Positions 8,753 through 17,914 of a stretch of 64,000 nt of DNA are shown here, piece after piece; positions within the stretch are counted from its first letter, which is position 1, and each line of letters opens with the position of its first letter. The stretch is from Ga0077555 sp963761475 (lineage in GTDB: Bacteria > Pseudomonadota > Alphaproteobacteria > Rhizobiales > Hyphomicrobiaceae): assembly GCA_963761475.1 (NCBI GenBank), contig CAVXGT010000019.1, forward strand, positions 558,001 through 622,000. Reading direction: 5' to 3'. The notes under the pieces are model-generated. The model was given only the letters and a program-made list of their open reading frames with translations. It was not told where the DNA came from and searched no databases. Made by a program: the position numbers and the translations under genes.

Positions 8753-10210
8753 ATGGCCGGCATCGGATTCCAGCTCAAGCGGCTCGCCAACCGGGACACG
8801 ATCACGTCGCTGGTTTCGGCGGGCGGGCATGCGGCCGTCATTGCCGCGGGGCCGTGGCTGTTCACGATCCTGAGCCTCGCCGGGATCGGGATCACGACCG
8901 AGCGGCTGGTCGGGCTTGCCAACCTTGCCGAGTTCCGCGTGCTCATCATCTATGCCTTTTCGGCTTCGCTGGTGCTGGCGGCGCCAGTGACGATCGTGGC
9001 GACGCGGCTTGTGGCAGATGCACTGTGGCTGAAGCAGCCGAGCCGGGTGGGCGCCCTGCTGCTTGCGACTCTGGTGGCGACGCTTGTCGTTGTCGGTCTT
9101 GGGACGCTAGGTTTGGTGGCCTTTTTCCGCCCGCCGGCCGCCACGGCGCTGGCGCTGGTGGCGGGGTCGACGCTGGTCGGGTTGATCTGGGTGGTGCTAT
9201 CGTTTTGCGGCGCGGTGCGTGACTACAACGGCGTGACGCTCTCCTTCATGGTCGGCTTGCTGGTGTCGATGGGGGCGAGTATCGGCTCGGCATTGCTTGG
9301 CGGCGGGCCGGTGGCGATGACGTGGGGTTTCTTTGCGGGCCTCGCGGTCACGTTCTTTGGCCTGATCAGCCGGGTGCTCGCAACCTTCAGTGCGCCGGTG
9401 CGCGATCCGCTGGCGGGGTTGCAGGCGCTGGCCGGCGGATTTCGGGACTACTGGCGGCTGGCGCTCGGGGCCCTGGCGGGTACGGCGGGCGTGTGGATCG
9501 ACAAGTGGCTGATGTGGTTCTCCGAGGCTGGTGAAGTGCTGCAAACGGGGTTGCGCCACGCGCCGCTCTACGACAGCGCCATGTTCATCGCCTCGCTCGG
9601 CATCATTCCGGCGCTGGCCGCCTTCGTGATCCGTTTGGAGACGGACTTCTTCGAGCGCTACCAGCGCTATTACGCCACAATCGGCGGACACGGCACGTAC
9701 GGGCAGATCGAGGATGCGCGCCGTCGCCTGCATGTGCACACGCTCGAGAACCTGGCGTTGGTCACGGTTGCCCAGATCGGCGTTTCTGCTGTGCTGGTGC
9801 TGCTGGCGCCGGTGATCATCGATGCGCTGGGCCTGCAGTTCCGGCAGATCTCGATCCTGCGGTTCGGCGCGCTTGGGGCGGTGTTCCAGTTCATATTCAT
9901 CGCCTGCTCGGCCATGCTGCTGTTCTTCGACAGGCGGAGGACGTACCTGCGGGTGCAGGTGCTGTTCCTGGTGTCGGTGGCAGGACTGACGCTTGCGACC
10001 TTGAGCGCGGGCGAGGAATATTTCGGTGTCGGCTATTTCGGCGCCTGCATCCTGACTGCCTTTGTGGCCTACAGGCTGGCCGACATCACTTTCGCGGATC
10101 TCAACTACCTCACCTTCATCGGCAACAATCCGTCGGTCGGAGCGTCAACAAGTGCGCGGCGGGCGGGAATTTTCGGACGCATCGGGCGATTGCTTGGGCG
10201 CGCTGGCTGA
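8753..10210 (+). CDS. pelG: Pel polysaccharide exporter PelG (MOP superfamily)
   Basis: 485 residues with about 12 membrane segments. The N-terminus MAGIGFQLKRLANRDTITSL followed by a GPWLFTILSLAGIGI helix is characteristic of PelG, a Wzx-like member of the MOP flippase superfamily that forms the inner-membrane channel of the Pel synthase. It is slightly longer than the 456-residue P. aeruginosa protein, mainly through a polar C-terminal tail after VAYRLADITFADLNYL. A GAGGA-type ribosome site (gcgaggattagATG) lies 13 bases after pelF. It is the last gene of the operon and converges on the next gene with two bases between the stop codons; no terminator hairpin is visible. Confidence 0.93.
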   Translation: MAGIGFQLKRLANRDTITSLVSAGGHAAVIAAGPWLFTILSLAGIGITTERLVGLANLAEFRVLIIYAFSASLVLAAPVTIVATRLVADALWLKQPSRVGALLLATLVATLVVVGLGTLGLVAFFRPPAATALALVAGSTLVGLIWVVLSFCGAVRDYNGVTLSFMVGLLVSMGASIGSALLGGGPVAMTWGFFAGLAVTFFGLISRVLATFSAPVRDPLAGLQALAGGFRDYWRLALGALAGTAGVWIDKWLMWFSEAGEVLQTGLRHAPLYDSAMFIASLGIIPALAAFVIRLETDFFERYQRYYATIGGHGTYGQIEDARRRLHVHTLENLALVTVAQIGVSAVLVLLAPVIIDALGLQFRQISILRFGALGAVFQFIFIACSAMLLFFDRRRTYLRVQVLFLVSVAGLTLATLSAGEEYFGVGYFGACILTAFVAYRLADITFADLNYLTFIGNNPSVGASTSARRAGIFGRIGRLLGRAG

Positions 10211-10212
10211 AA

Positions 10213-11295
10213 TCACACCGTTTCGATCTCGCCTGGGCGCATTGGGCGGAAGCGCGCGGGCGGCATATCCGCTTTCGCGCAGGCCTCGGCGAGTTCGCGG
10301 GGCGGCAGGTCGTGGGGTTCCGTCGTGAGTTGGAAGGTGCCCCAGTGGTGACCCAAGGCGCGCTCGGCTCCGCACAAGCGCAGCGCCTCGACGGCCTCGG
10401 CCGGGTTCATGTGCTGGGCGGACATGAACCATCGCGGCTCGTAGGCGCCAATCGGCAGCAGCGCCAGTCGGATAGCGGCATGGCGGGCGGCAATATGGCG
10501 GAAGGTGCGGCCGTCGCCGAAGCCGCTGTCACCGACGGCGTAGATCTTGCCGGCGGGAGTTGCCAGGACGAAGCTTGCCCACAGCGCATGGTGGCGATCG
10601 CGGGTGCCGCGCGCCGACCAATGCTGGGTCGGCTCGCAGTAGGCGACGATGTCGCGACCGAGCCGGACCGTTTGGCCCCAGTCCATGGCGGTCGCCTCGA
10701 TGCCTGGGATGTCGTTGGCCATGATGGTGTCGTTGCCGAGCGGCGTGACGATCTTAGGGCGGTGGCGCTGCCACAGGCGGGCTAGCGTCGGCAGATCCAT
10801 GTGGTCGTAGTGGTTGTGGGTGACGATGACGGCATCGACCTTCGGCAGATCGTCGAAGGCGATTGCGGGCGGATTGGCGCGCTTGGGGCCGATGAACGAG
10901 AATGGGCTCGCGCGCTCGGACCAGACGGGGTCGATCAGGATGTTGAGGCCGCCGGTCTGGATCAGCCAGGTGGCGTGACCGACGAGGACGAGGCGCGCGG
11001 TAGCGCCTTCGATGCGGGCTGGCGGGGCCTCGGGCGGGTGTGGGCTCGGGAACGCCTCAGGCCATTTGTGCCAATGCTCGAAGGCATAGATCCTGGCGAT
11101 ATCGGCGAAGTTCTTCTGCGAGGGCCCACCAGGATTGAAAAACTTGTGGCCGTCGAAGTGGTCGGTGACGGGGCCGGCGTAGTAGGCATTGGCCTTACGC
11201 GGCAGCATCACACTGGCGCCGGCTGCCAGGGTTACACCGGCAGCTAGTCCGCGCTTGATGAATCGACGGCGGTTGGGGCGGGTGGGTTGCGACAT
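10213..11295 (-). CDS. Tat-exported MBL-fold metallo-hydrolase
   Basis: 360 residues. The N-terminus NRRRFIKRGLAAGVTLAAGASV is a twin-arginine (Tat) signal. The zinc-binding motif THNHYDHMD and later GDSGFGDG and LGHHWGTF segments place it in the beta-lactamase-fold family close to the NAPE-PLD and UlaG-like hydrolases (motif HxHxDH). The middle part LVGHATWLIQTGGLNILIDPVWSERASP is typical of this subfamily. Predicted location is the periplasm, or membrane-attached. The substrate is not deducible: family members act on phosphodiesters, lactones or N-acyl phospholipids. It is convergent with pelG, so a link to Pel is positional only. Confidence 0.85.
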   Translation of the reverse strand: MSQPTRPNRRRFIKRGLAAGVTLAAGASVMLPRKANAYYAGPVTDHFDGHKFFNPGGPSQKNFADIARIYAFEHWHKWPEAFPSPHPPEAPPARIEGATARLVLVGHATWLIQTGGLNILIDPVWSERASPFSFIGPKRANPPAIAFDDLPKVDAVIVTHNHYDHMDLPTLARLWQRHRPKIVTPLGNDTIMANDIPGIEATAMDWGQTVRLGRDIVAYCEPTQHWSARGTRDRHHALWASFVLATPAGKIYAVGDSGFGDGRTFRHIAARHAAIRLALLPIGAYEPRWFMSAQHMNPAEAVEALRLCGAERALGHHWGTFQLTTEPHDLPPRELAEACAKADMPPARFRPMRPGEIETV

Positions 11296-11450
11296 GACCT
11301 CGATTTATGCGCGCCGGCTCGGAACGACAAGGTGGGCGGGGGTGCACAATGGCCGCAGCGGCCGGTGTGACCGCCGATGTCTCAACCCTATGCAGGCGAA
11401 CCTCGGCGCGATCGTGGCGAGGCCGGATCACCAACCGTTGCGTTGCCCAA

Positions 11451-11484
11451 TGAAAAGGGCCGCGCCAGTCGCCTGGCACGGCCC
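11451..11484 (-). terminator. Intrinsic terminator of groESL
   Basis: On the minus strand a 12-base-pair stem (one G-T wobble) with a GCGA tetraloop, arms 11473-11484 and 11457-11468, is followed by TTTT. It lies 37 bases after the groEL stop. Confidence 0.88.
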
Positions 11485-11520
11485 CTTCTGTGCACTGGTC
11501 GGTGTGGAGCGCGTTGGCGC

Positions 11521-13161
<1,641 letters not shown>

Positions 13162-13294
13162 GGTGGGATTGTCCTGCGTGTTGGGGGAGGGGTTGGTACT
13201 TGGGGGAAGACAAGTCGGCGCTGGGTGGTGCTTCGGCGGCCGGCCCGGCCTTGATGGATCAATCGGCCGGCTGCTGGCTCCTCCGCGGCGCGAA

Positions 13295-13585
13295 TTACTT
13301 GTCCAGCACGCCCATGATGTCGCTCTCCTTCATGATCAACAGCTCTTTGCCGTCGATCTTGACCTCGGTGCCGGACCACTTGCCGAACAGCACCTTGTCG
13401 CCCTTCTTGACGTCGAGGGGGACGAGCTTGCCGGCTTCGTCACGGGCGCCCGGGCCTACGGCGACGATTTCGCCCTGCTGGGGCTTCTCGGCTGCGGTAT
13501 CGGGAATGATGATGCCGCCTGCGGTTTTGGTCTCGCTGTCGATGCGACGTACGACGACGCGGTCGTGAAGGGGACGAAACTTCAT
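13295..13585 (-). CDS. groES: Co-chaperonin GroES (Hsp10)
   Basis: 96 residues, full length. It begins MKFRPLHDRVVVRRIDSE, has the mobile loop around KTAGGIIIPDTAAEKPQQG and ends IMKESDIMGVLDK. It caps GroEL heptamer rings. It is the first gene of the groESL operon; the CIRCE operator lies 67 bases upstream of the start codon. Confidence 0.99.
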   Translation of the reverse strand: MKFRPLHDRVVVRRIDSETKTAGGIIIPDTAAEKPQQGEIVAVGPGARDEAGKLVPLDVKKGDKVLFGKWSGTEVKIDGKELLIMKESDIMGVLDK

Positions 13586-13651
13586 TGCTATAGATGCTCC
13601 GAATGGACGGGCGCAGAGGCCGCATTGAGCTGAGATGCATCGATGATGCTG

Positions 13652-13678
13652 TTAGCACTCTCGTAAGTTGAGTGCCAG
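13652..13678 (-). promoter_or_regulatory. CIRCE operator (HrcA binding site)
   Basis: TTAGCACTC, nine bases, GAGTGCCAG. The left arm is a perfect match to the CIRCE consensus TTAGCACTC-N9-GAGTGCTAA and the right arm differs at two of nine positions. It lies between the predicted promoter and groES, the standard place for HrcA repression of groESL. Confidence 0.93.
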
Positions 13679-13687
13679 AACGGCGTT

Positions 13688-13716
13688 GAGATAAGCCTGA
13701 GTGCCCTTCAAGTCAA
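13688..13716 (-). promoter_or_regulatory. Predicted groESL promoter
   Basis: On the minus strand TTGACT (13711-13716), a 17-base spacer, then TATCTC (13688-13693). This fits a sigma-70-type promoter whose start would fall just before the CIRCE element. An overlapping CTTGAA...CTTATCT resembles a heat-shock-sigma site, but its spacing is short. Confidence 0.6.
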
Positions 13717-14083
13717 CGGCAAAGCCGGTGTGATCGAAGAATTTTTTTGCGCCGGAGGGAGCTCCGGGCGTAGCTGCGCTGGTTGTCGGGCTCAGCGCAG
13801 CCGCGGCTCCGGCGAAGTTGGCTGCCCGATCGCGGCCGTGGCGCGGGCGCCGGGCGGAAGTCATGGCAGACAGGCACGGCAAAGCCTGTAGTGCTCTTGC
13901 GATTCGGTTAACGGAGGATCCTTAAGAAAGCGTTAAATGCCGCGGCCTGATTGGTTTGGCCGGAGCGCGCATGCTTCGAGCTATATCGAGCGGTCTTGCG
14001 CAAGTGTGGTCTAGATCGTTGTTTTAGATGCGCAATCGACGTATTTGGGCAGCGAGGGAGCTGCCACCTCAGCCGTTGAGGTT
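13717..14083. other. Intergenic region upstream of the groESL promoter
   Basis: About 370 bases with no supported gene. The only item recognised is the CtrA-type box at 13922-13936. The open frame on the minus strand that reads through the groESL promoter has no homology-like features and no ribosome site. Confidence 0.5.
13922..13936. promoter_or_regulatory. CtrA-like box TTAA-N7-TTAA
   Basis: TTAA GAAAGCG TTAA matches the core of the alphaproteobacterial cell-cycle regulator CtrA site (TTAA-N7-TTAA), without the flanking C. A second GTTAAC lies ten bases to the left. The site is about 200 bases upstream of the groESL promoter and downstream of the 14084-14545 gene, so its target is unclear. 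A single short motif can arise by chance. Confidence 0.35.
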
Positions 14084-14545
14084 CTAGAGCTGGTGGCCGA
14101 GTTGGCCGTTGGCTGGACGTGGCAAGCCGACGGGCTGTGGCGGCGTGCCGAGGGCGAACAGAAAGCGCATGGGCGGGCCTGCCGGATCGTGGGCCGAGCG
14201 AGCTGTGACGAGCTGGAAGTCGACGGCGGGAACGCCGATGCGGTCACCATCGACCTGCTGCAGTCCGGTGACCTCAACGGCGAGCGGGCGGCCGCCCTTG
14301 CCGGAGATAGTGATGACGTCGCCGACGCTGAAGGAGCGACCGGCGGAGGTCGGGCCGGCGGCGCTCAGCCACAGATTGGGCGAGGGGGGCTGCCAGGACG
14401 TGTCAGTGTCAGCGAGTGCGCGATCGAAGCCGCTGGCGAGGATGGCGTCGGGGCTGGTAGATCGGGCTGGAAGGCCTGAGGCCCAGGCCGCCAGAGCGAG
14501 GCTCGTGGCACCGAGAAAGCCGGCAGCGACAGCGCGCATGCGCAT
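14084..14545 (-). CDS. Hypothetical exported protein
   Basis: 153 residues with an N-terminal signal peptide (MRMRAVAAGFLGATSLALAAWASG). The mature part has two short beta-rich segments (FSVGDVITISGKGGRPLAVEVTGLQQVDG and FQLVTARSAHDPAGPPMRFLF), suggesting a small barrel or SH3-like fold. I do not recognise the family. A GGGAG ribosome site precedes the start. The next gene upstream on the same strand is a small membrane protein 106 bases away, so the two may be co-transcribed. Confidence 0.6.
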   Translation of the reverse strand: MRMRAVAAGFLGATSLALAAWASGLPARSTSPDAILASGFDRALADTDTSWQPPSPNLWLSAAGPTSAGRSFSVGDVITISGKGGRPLAVEVTGLQQVDGDRIGVPAVDFQLVTARSAHDPAGPPMRFLFALGTPPQPVGLPRPANGQLGHQL

Positions 14546-14651
14546 CTTCAGATCTCCCTGATCACCTAAGCTCTGGCGACTACATAGGTTGCTCGTGGCG
14601 AAATTGCGAGATGCCGGTTCAACTCATGACGCGCTTTCGAGCGCGCTCCGG

Positions 14652-15026
14652 TCAAGAACGGGGGCGGCGCGAGGTGGCGTCGATCCGCTGAAGGTGGCGC
14701 CAGAAAGCCATGTTGAAGGCGAACAGCAGAGAGAATGTCAGCCCCATGATGGTCATCTCGCCAATGCGGCGCATGAGCAGGGGATCGGCGGCTGGACGCA
14801 TTTGCGCCGCAGCGACAACCGCGTTCTCGGCCTGGGGACCGGCAGGTGCGGTGACGTCGATGACGCGGGTGGCGATGACCTCGCCGGCGGCAGCCTGGTT
14901 GAGGTTCCATGCGAGAGGGGCCTCGCCGGTCGAGGCCAGCGACAGTGACACGACAACGAAAGCCAGTGCGCCAAGCACCATGTCGCGCAACCACAGATGC
15001 AGGGCTCGATAAGGTTTGGTTTGCAT
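14652..15026 (-). CDS. Hypothetical small membrane protein
   Basis: 124 residues with two membrane helices: MVLGALAFVVVSLSLAST near residues 16-33 and MGLTFSLLFAFNMAFWRHL near 93-111. The loop between them (about 55 residues, alanine-rich) would face the periplasm, giving an in-out-in topology with a basic C-terminus (RIDATSRRPRS). The ribosome site AGGGAGA sits 7 bases before the ATG. Family not recognised. Confidence 0.7.
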   Translation of the reverse strand: MQTKPYRALHLWLRDMVLGALAFVVVSLSLASTGEAPLAWNLNQAAAGEVIATRVIDVTAPAGPQAENAVVAAAQMRPAADPLLMRRIGEMTIMGLTFSLLFAFNMAFWRHLQRIDATSRRPRS

Positions 15027-15340
15027 GACTTCGTCTCCCTCAAGACAATTATTTCAGTTGCCGCAGGGGTAGTCATTAAATGGCGATTGTGGCGTTTGCG
15101 GAAGCGAGTTGTGGCGAAAAGGGGCCGAAAGACTACTGTTGTGTTGATGCCACAGGTTGCGGGGTCCGATTTTGATGCAGCCTCAGGGTCTGGGCCATCC
15201 GGGATTTCGCCGCCACCCTGCGCGCGTTCGCTTCAATCGAAATGGCGCGCTCGTGCGCAACAGCCCTCAAGGATCTCGTTTTCAGGCGTCAGTCACGCCC
15301 TGGCTGGGAACGATGCGCCTCCATCTGTACCGATCAGGTC
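15027..15340. other. Intergenic region, no gene seen
   Basis: About 310 bases between two minus-strand genes. No frame has a ribosome site with a plausible protein, and no hairpin or operator was recognised. It must hold the promoter for the 15026 gene. Confidence 0.5.
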
Positions 15341-16057
15341 CTATAGCAAACGGCCCATGCTGGCCGGGTGATCGGCTTCGGGTTCGCCCAACCGATCACG
15401 TTTTTCAAGGCCGGCCTGGACGATGCGCATGGCCTCAGGCGGGGTCTGGCGTGCCAGGGCAAAAGCCACCTCTGGGCTGGCGTTAAGCCAAGTTTCGCGG
15501 TCTTCGTCGGTGGTGAGCAGAACGGGCATGCGCTCGTGGTTGATGGTGGACACGAGTGCGTTCGGTGTCGTGGTCATGAAGGAGAAGACATCGACCGCAA
15601 CGCTCGGTCCGTCCTTGCGCAATGGGCCGGACCAATGGCGCCAGATGCCGGCAAAAGCAAACAAGGGGCGATCGCAGGTGTCGGTGGTCGTGGGGGCCAG
15701 GGCGAACCAGTGCCAGGTGGCCGGCGTCACCTCACGGGGCTCGGCAAAGGAGGAGGCGGGCACCAGGCAGCGCCGCGACTTGAAGCTGTCGCGCCAGAAG
15801 GGGCTGGTGAGTGTGCGGTCGTCGCGGAAATTGGTGACGCGGCGGGGGGCGCGTCCGGCCTGAGGGAGCACGAAACCCCAGGACATGGTCACGAGCTCGC
15901 GTTCGCCGTCGGTCTCGCTGTTCTGGCGGATGATCGGTGCGGCGTGGCCGGGAAAAATCGCATCCTGCGGCTGGAATTGCGCCGCCCGGTTGTGTGAGAC
16001 GCGGAACAGGCGGAGCACGGCCTCGGGCGCGCGGGTCATGGAATAGAGGTTGCACAT
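15341..16057 (-). CDS. SRAP-family abasic-site processing protein (YedK/HMCES-like)
   Basis: 238 residues starting MCNLYS. The SRAP family (E. coli YedK, human HMCES) uses Cys2 to form a thiazolidine cross-link to abasic sites in single-stranded DNA. Visible family marks are Cys2 right after the start Met, RRVTNFRDD, RRCLVPASSFAEPRE and STINHERMPVLL, where the His is the conserved active-site histidine. The usual NARAET motif is NFRDDR here and the usual GFYEW is SFAEP, so it belongs to a divergent subgroup, but Cys2, the Glu and the His remain. It stands alone and no LexA box was recognised. Confidence 0.92.
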   Translation of the reverse strand: MCNLYSMTRAPEAVLRLFRVSHNRAAQFQPQDAIFPGHAAPIIRQNSETDGERELVTMSWGFVLPQAGRAPRRVTNFRDDRTLTSPFWRDSFKSRRCLVPASSFAEPREVTPATWHWFALAPTTTDTCDRPLFAFAGIWRHWSGPLRKDGPSVAVDVFSFMTTTPNALVSTINHERMPVLLTTDEDRETWLNASPEVAFALARQTPPEAMRIVQAGLEKRDRLGEPEADHPASMGRLL

Positions 16058-16132
16058 GAGGGCAGACTTGACCCGAAATGGCGGTCGCTGTCACCCCCTA
16101 TCGATGATCGCAGGGGGCACGCCGCACATGCC

Positions 16133-17254
16133 TCACACGGGTTGCGCTGGTGCGATCGGCGCAGGAGCCAAGGGCTCGCGCGCGGAGCGCGGCGGCTCAG
16201 CACGTGCCAGCGTTTCGGCCTCCTTCTGAGCGGGGTAGAAGAAGCGTTTGAGGCGCAGCAGCGGCTGCTCGATCAACCTGTACGATGCCTCCGCAACTGC
16301 AAGCGTCAGCAGCAGGCGGGCGAGCGTGACGAGCACCAGGTTGACGAGGCTGCCCTTCACGCGGAAGGCCTCCAGAGCGACAAAGATCGGCACATGGTAG
16401 ACGTAGATGCCGTAGGAGCGCCGCCCGATCCACACGAGTACGGGGTGGCTCAGCAGGCGCTTGCACAGGTCGGTCGCGGGCGCTGCTGCGACGGCACCGA
16501 TCAACACGGCAAAGAGAGCAGCAAACGCGGTGTGGCCTGCGGTGACCATCGCCCAATGCGTGCGCGGCGTAATGGTCGCTGCAAGGCCGGCGATGACGGC
16601 CAGCCCGATCGTATAGAGGCCTGGCAGGACAAGCCGCCGGTCGCCGGCGATCAGGGCCATGAGGCAGCCTGCGGCCAGCGAATCGCTGCGTGCCAGGGGG
16701 TGGCGGTAGAGGACGTCGAGGTCCATGCCTTCGCGGTAGAAATAGATCCTGAGGGCGAGGCTTGCCGCAAAAACGGCCAATGCCATTCCGGCTGCCGCCG
16801 TTCGCCCGCCGAGCCGCCAGGCGAAGCCGAATGCCAACGGCCAAATGAGGTAGAATTGTTCCTCGACAGCGAGCGACCACGTGTGGGTCATGGTGCCGAG
16901 CTTCAGGTGGTCGACGAGGTTGGCGTAGAAGAGCAGGATCGGCTGGGCCCCCGTCGCGGGGTTGAAGCCGCCGAGCGCCCAGGCGAGGCCCAAGCCCACG
17001 GCGAGCGGCGGCAGGATGCGCAAGGCGCGCCTGGCATAGAATCGCCAGTAGCTGATCCGACCATTGCGGCCGACCTCCCGGCAAAGCAGGAGCGTGATCA
17101 GGAAACCGCTCAGGACGAAGAAAAGATCGACGCCGAGGAAACCGCCGGGAACCCAGCCGTAGCCGCCGTGCAGGCCGAGAACGGCAAGGATCGCGAAGGC
17201 CCTGATGCCGTCGAGTTCCGACATTGTATGGGAAGGATTGCGCCCCGCGCTCAT
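16133..17254 (-). CDS. Acyltransferase family 3 membrane protein (OafA/YrhL-like)
   Basis: 373 residues with about ten membrane helices. Family marks are ELDGIRAFAILAVLGLHGG (catalytic His), FLGVDLFFVLSGFLIT, RRALRILPPL and TWSLAVEEQFYLIWPL. Such proteins O-acetylate or acylate surface sugars, moving acyl groups across the inner membrane. The C-terminal tail is basic and proline-rich. The second Met (position 17224) aligns better with the family start (SELDGIRA), so ten residues may be surplus. No polysaccharide genes are adjacent, so the acceptor is unknown. Confidence 0.9.
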   Translation of the reverse strand: MSAGRNPSHTMSELDGIRAFAILAVLGLHGGYGWVPGGFLGVDLFFVLSGFLITLLLCREVGRNGRISYWRFYARRALRILPPLAVGLGLAWALGGFNPATGAQPILLFYANLVDHLKLGTMTHTWSLAVEEQFYLIWPLAFGFAWRLGGRTAAAGMALAVFAASLALRIYFYREGMDLDVLYRHPLARSDSLAAGCLMALIAGDRRLVLPGLYTIGLAVIAGLAATITPRTHWAMVTAGHTAFAALFAVLIGAVAAAPATDLCKRLLSHPVLVWIGRRSYGIYVYHVPIFVALEAFRVKGSLVNLVLVTLARLLLTLAVAEASYRLIEQPLLRLKRFFYPAQKEAETLARAEPPRSAREPLAPAPIAPAQPV

Positions 17255-17514
17255 GCAAGGATCCTACGATGGTAGCGCTGCTGCGCCCGATCGAGGCGAT
17301 CCTCGGGGCGGTCCGATGCCGGGGCGGCCAAGGACCGCCTCAATCTACCAATTCGGTCTTTTGCATTGGTTAAGCACGGGAGGGGGGCCCAGAGCGGCCC
17401 GGAGCGGACAGGGGTTCAAAAAGATTTCCAGCTGCGGCGACGGATCGGCGACGGCCGGAGCGTTCCCCTCATACGCCAGGGAAGGCACCGCAAAAAAACT
17501 CAGGAGAGAAAGCC

Positions 17515-17820
17515 ATGCGGATTGCCTTCAAAACTATCCTGCCTGCTATCGGGCTCGCAATCGGGCTCGGACTCACCGGAGCAGCCGCCGCACCCGCAGG
17601 TTCGGCACTCAAGGCTGCCAAGACCGCCACTGAGGCGGCGCCACTGGTGGAGCAGGTTCGTTTCGTTCGCAAGTGCACGCGGATCGGTCACGGTTGGCGC
17701 AAGCGCACGGTTTGCCGCACGGTCTGGGTCGGACCGCGCCGGCATCGCACATGGCGCGACGCACGCCCGTATACGCGGGAGCACGTCGGGCGTCCGTCCT
17801 ATCGGCGGTCGTATCGCTGA
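17515..17820 (+). CDS. Small exported basic protein, unknown function
   Basis: 101 residues. A clear signal peptide (MRIAFKTILPAIGLAIGLGLTGAAAA) precedes a short strongly basic mature part containing RKCTRIGHGWRKRTVCRTVWVGPRRHRTW and ending in Arg/Tyr/Ser. Two cysteines in a CTRIG...RTVC arrangement could form a disulfide. The ribosome site AGGAGAGAAAGCC is ideal and an intrinsic terminator follows, so it is a single-gene transcript. Small Arg/Tyr-rich periplasmic proteins of this kind are common in Hyphomicrobiales but uncharacterised. Confidence 0.8.
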   Translation: MRIAFKTILPAIGLAIGLGLTGAAAAPAGSALKAAKTATEAAPLVEQVRFVRKCTRIGHGWRKRTVCRTVWVGPRRHRTWRDARPYTREHVGRPSYRRSYR

Positions 17821-17844
17821 AGTGTGAGCTGGAACTGACCGGAA

Positions 17845-17878
17845 AGGGGCCATCCGCAAGGGTGGCCCCTGTTGGTTT
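17845..17878 (+). terminator. Intrinsic terminator with GCAA tetraloop
   Basis: An 11-base-pair stem (17845-17855 with 17860-17870, one G-T) closed by a GCAA tetraloop and followed by GTTGGTTTT. It lies 25 bases after the stop of the small exported protein. Confidence 0.85.
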
Positions 17879-17914
17879 TGGACGGGCGCAACGGCCTTTG
17901 GGCCGTGCTGCCGG

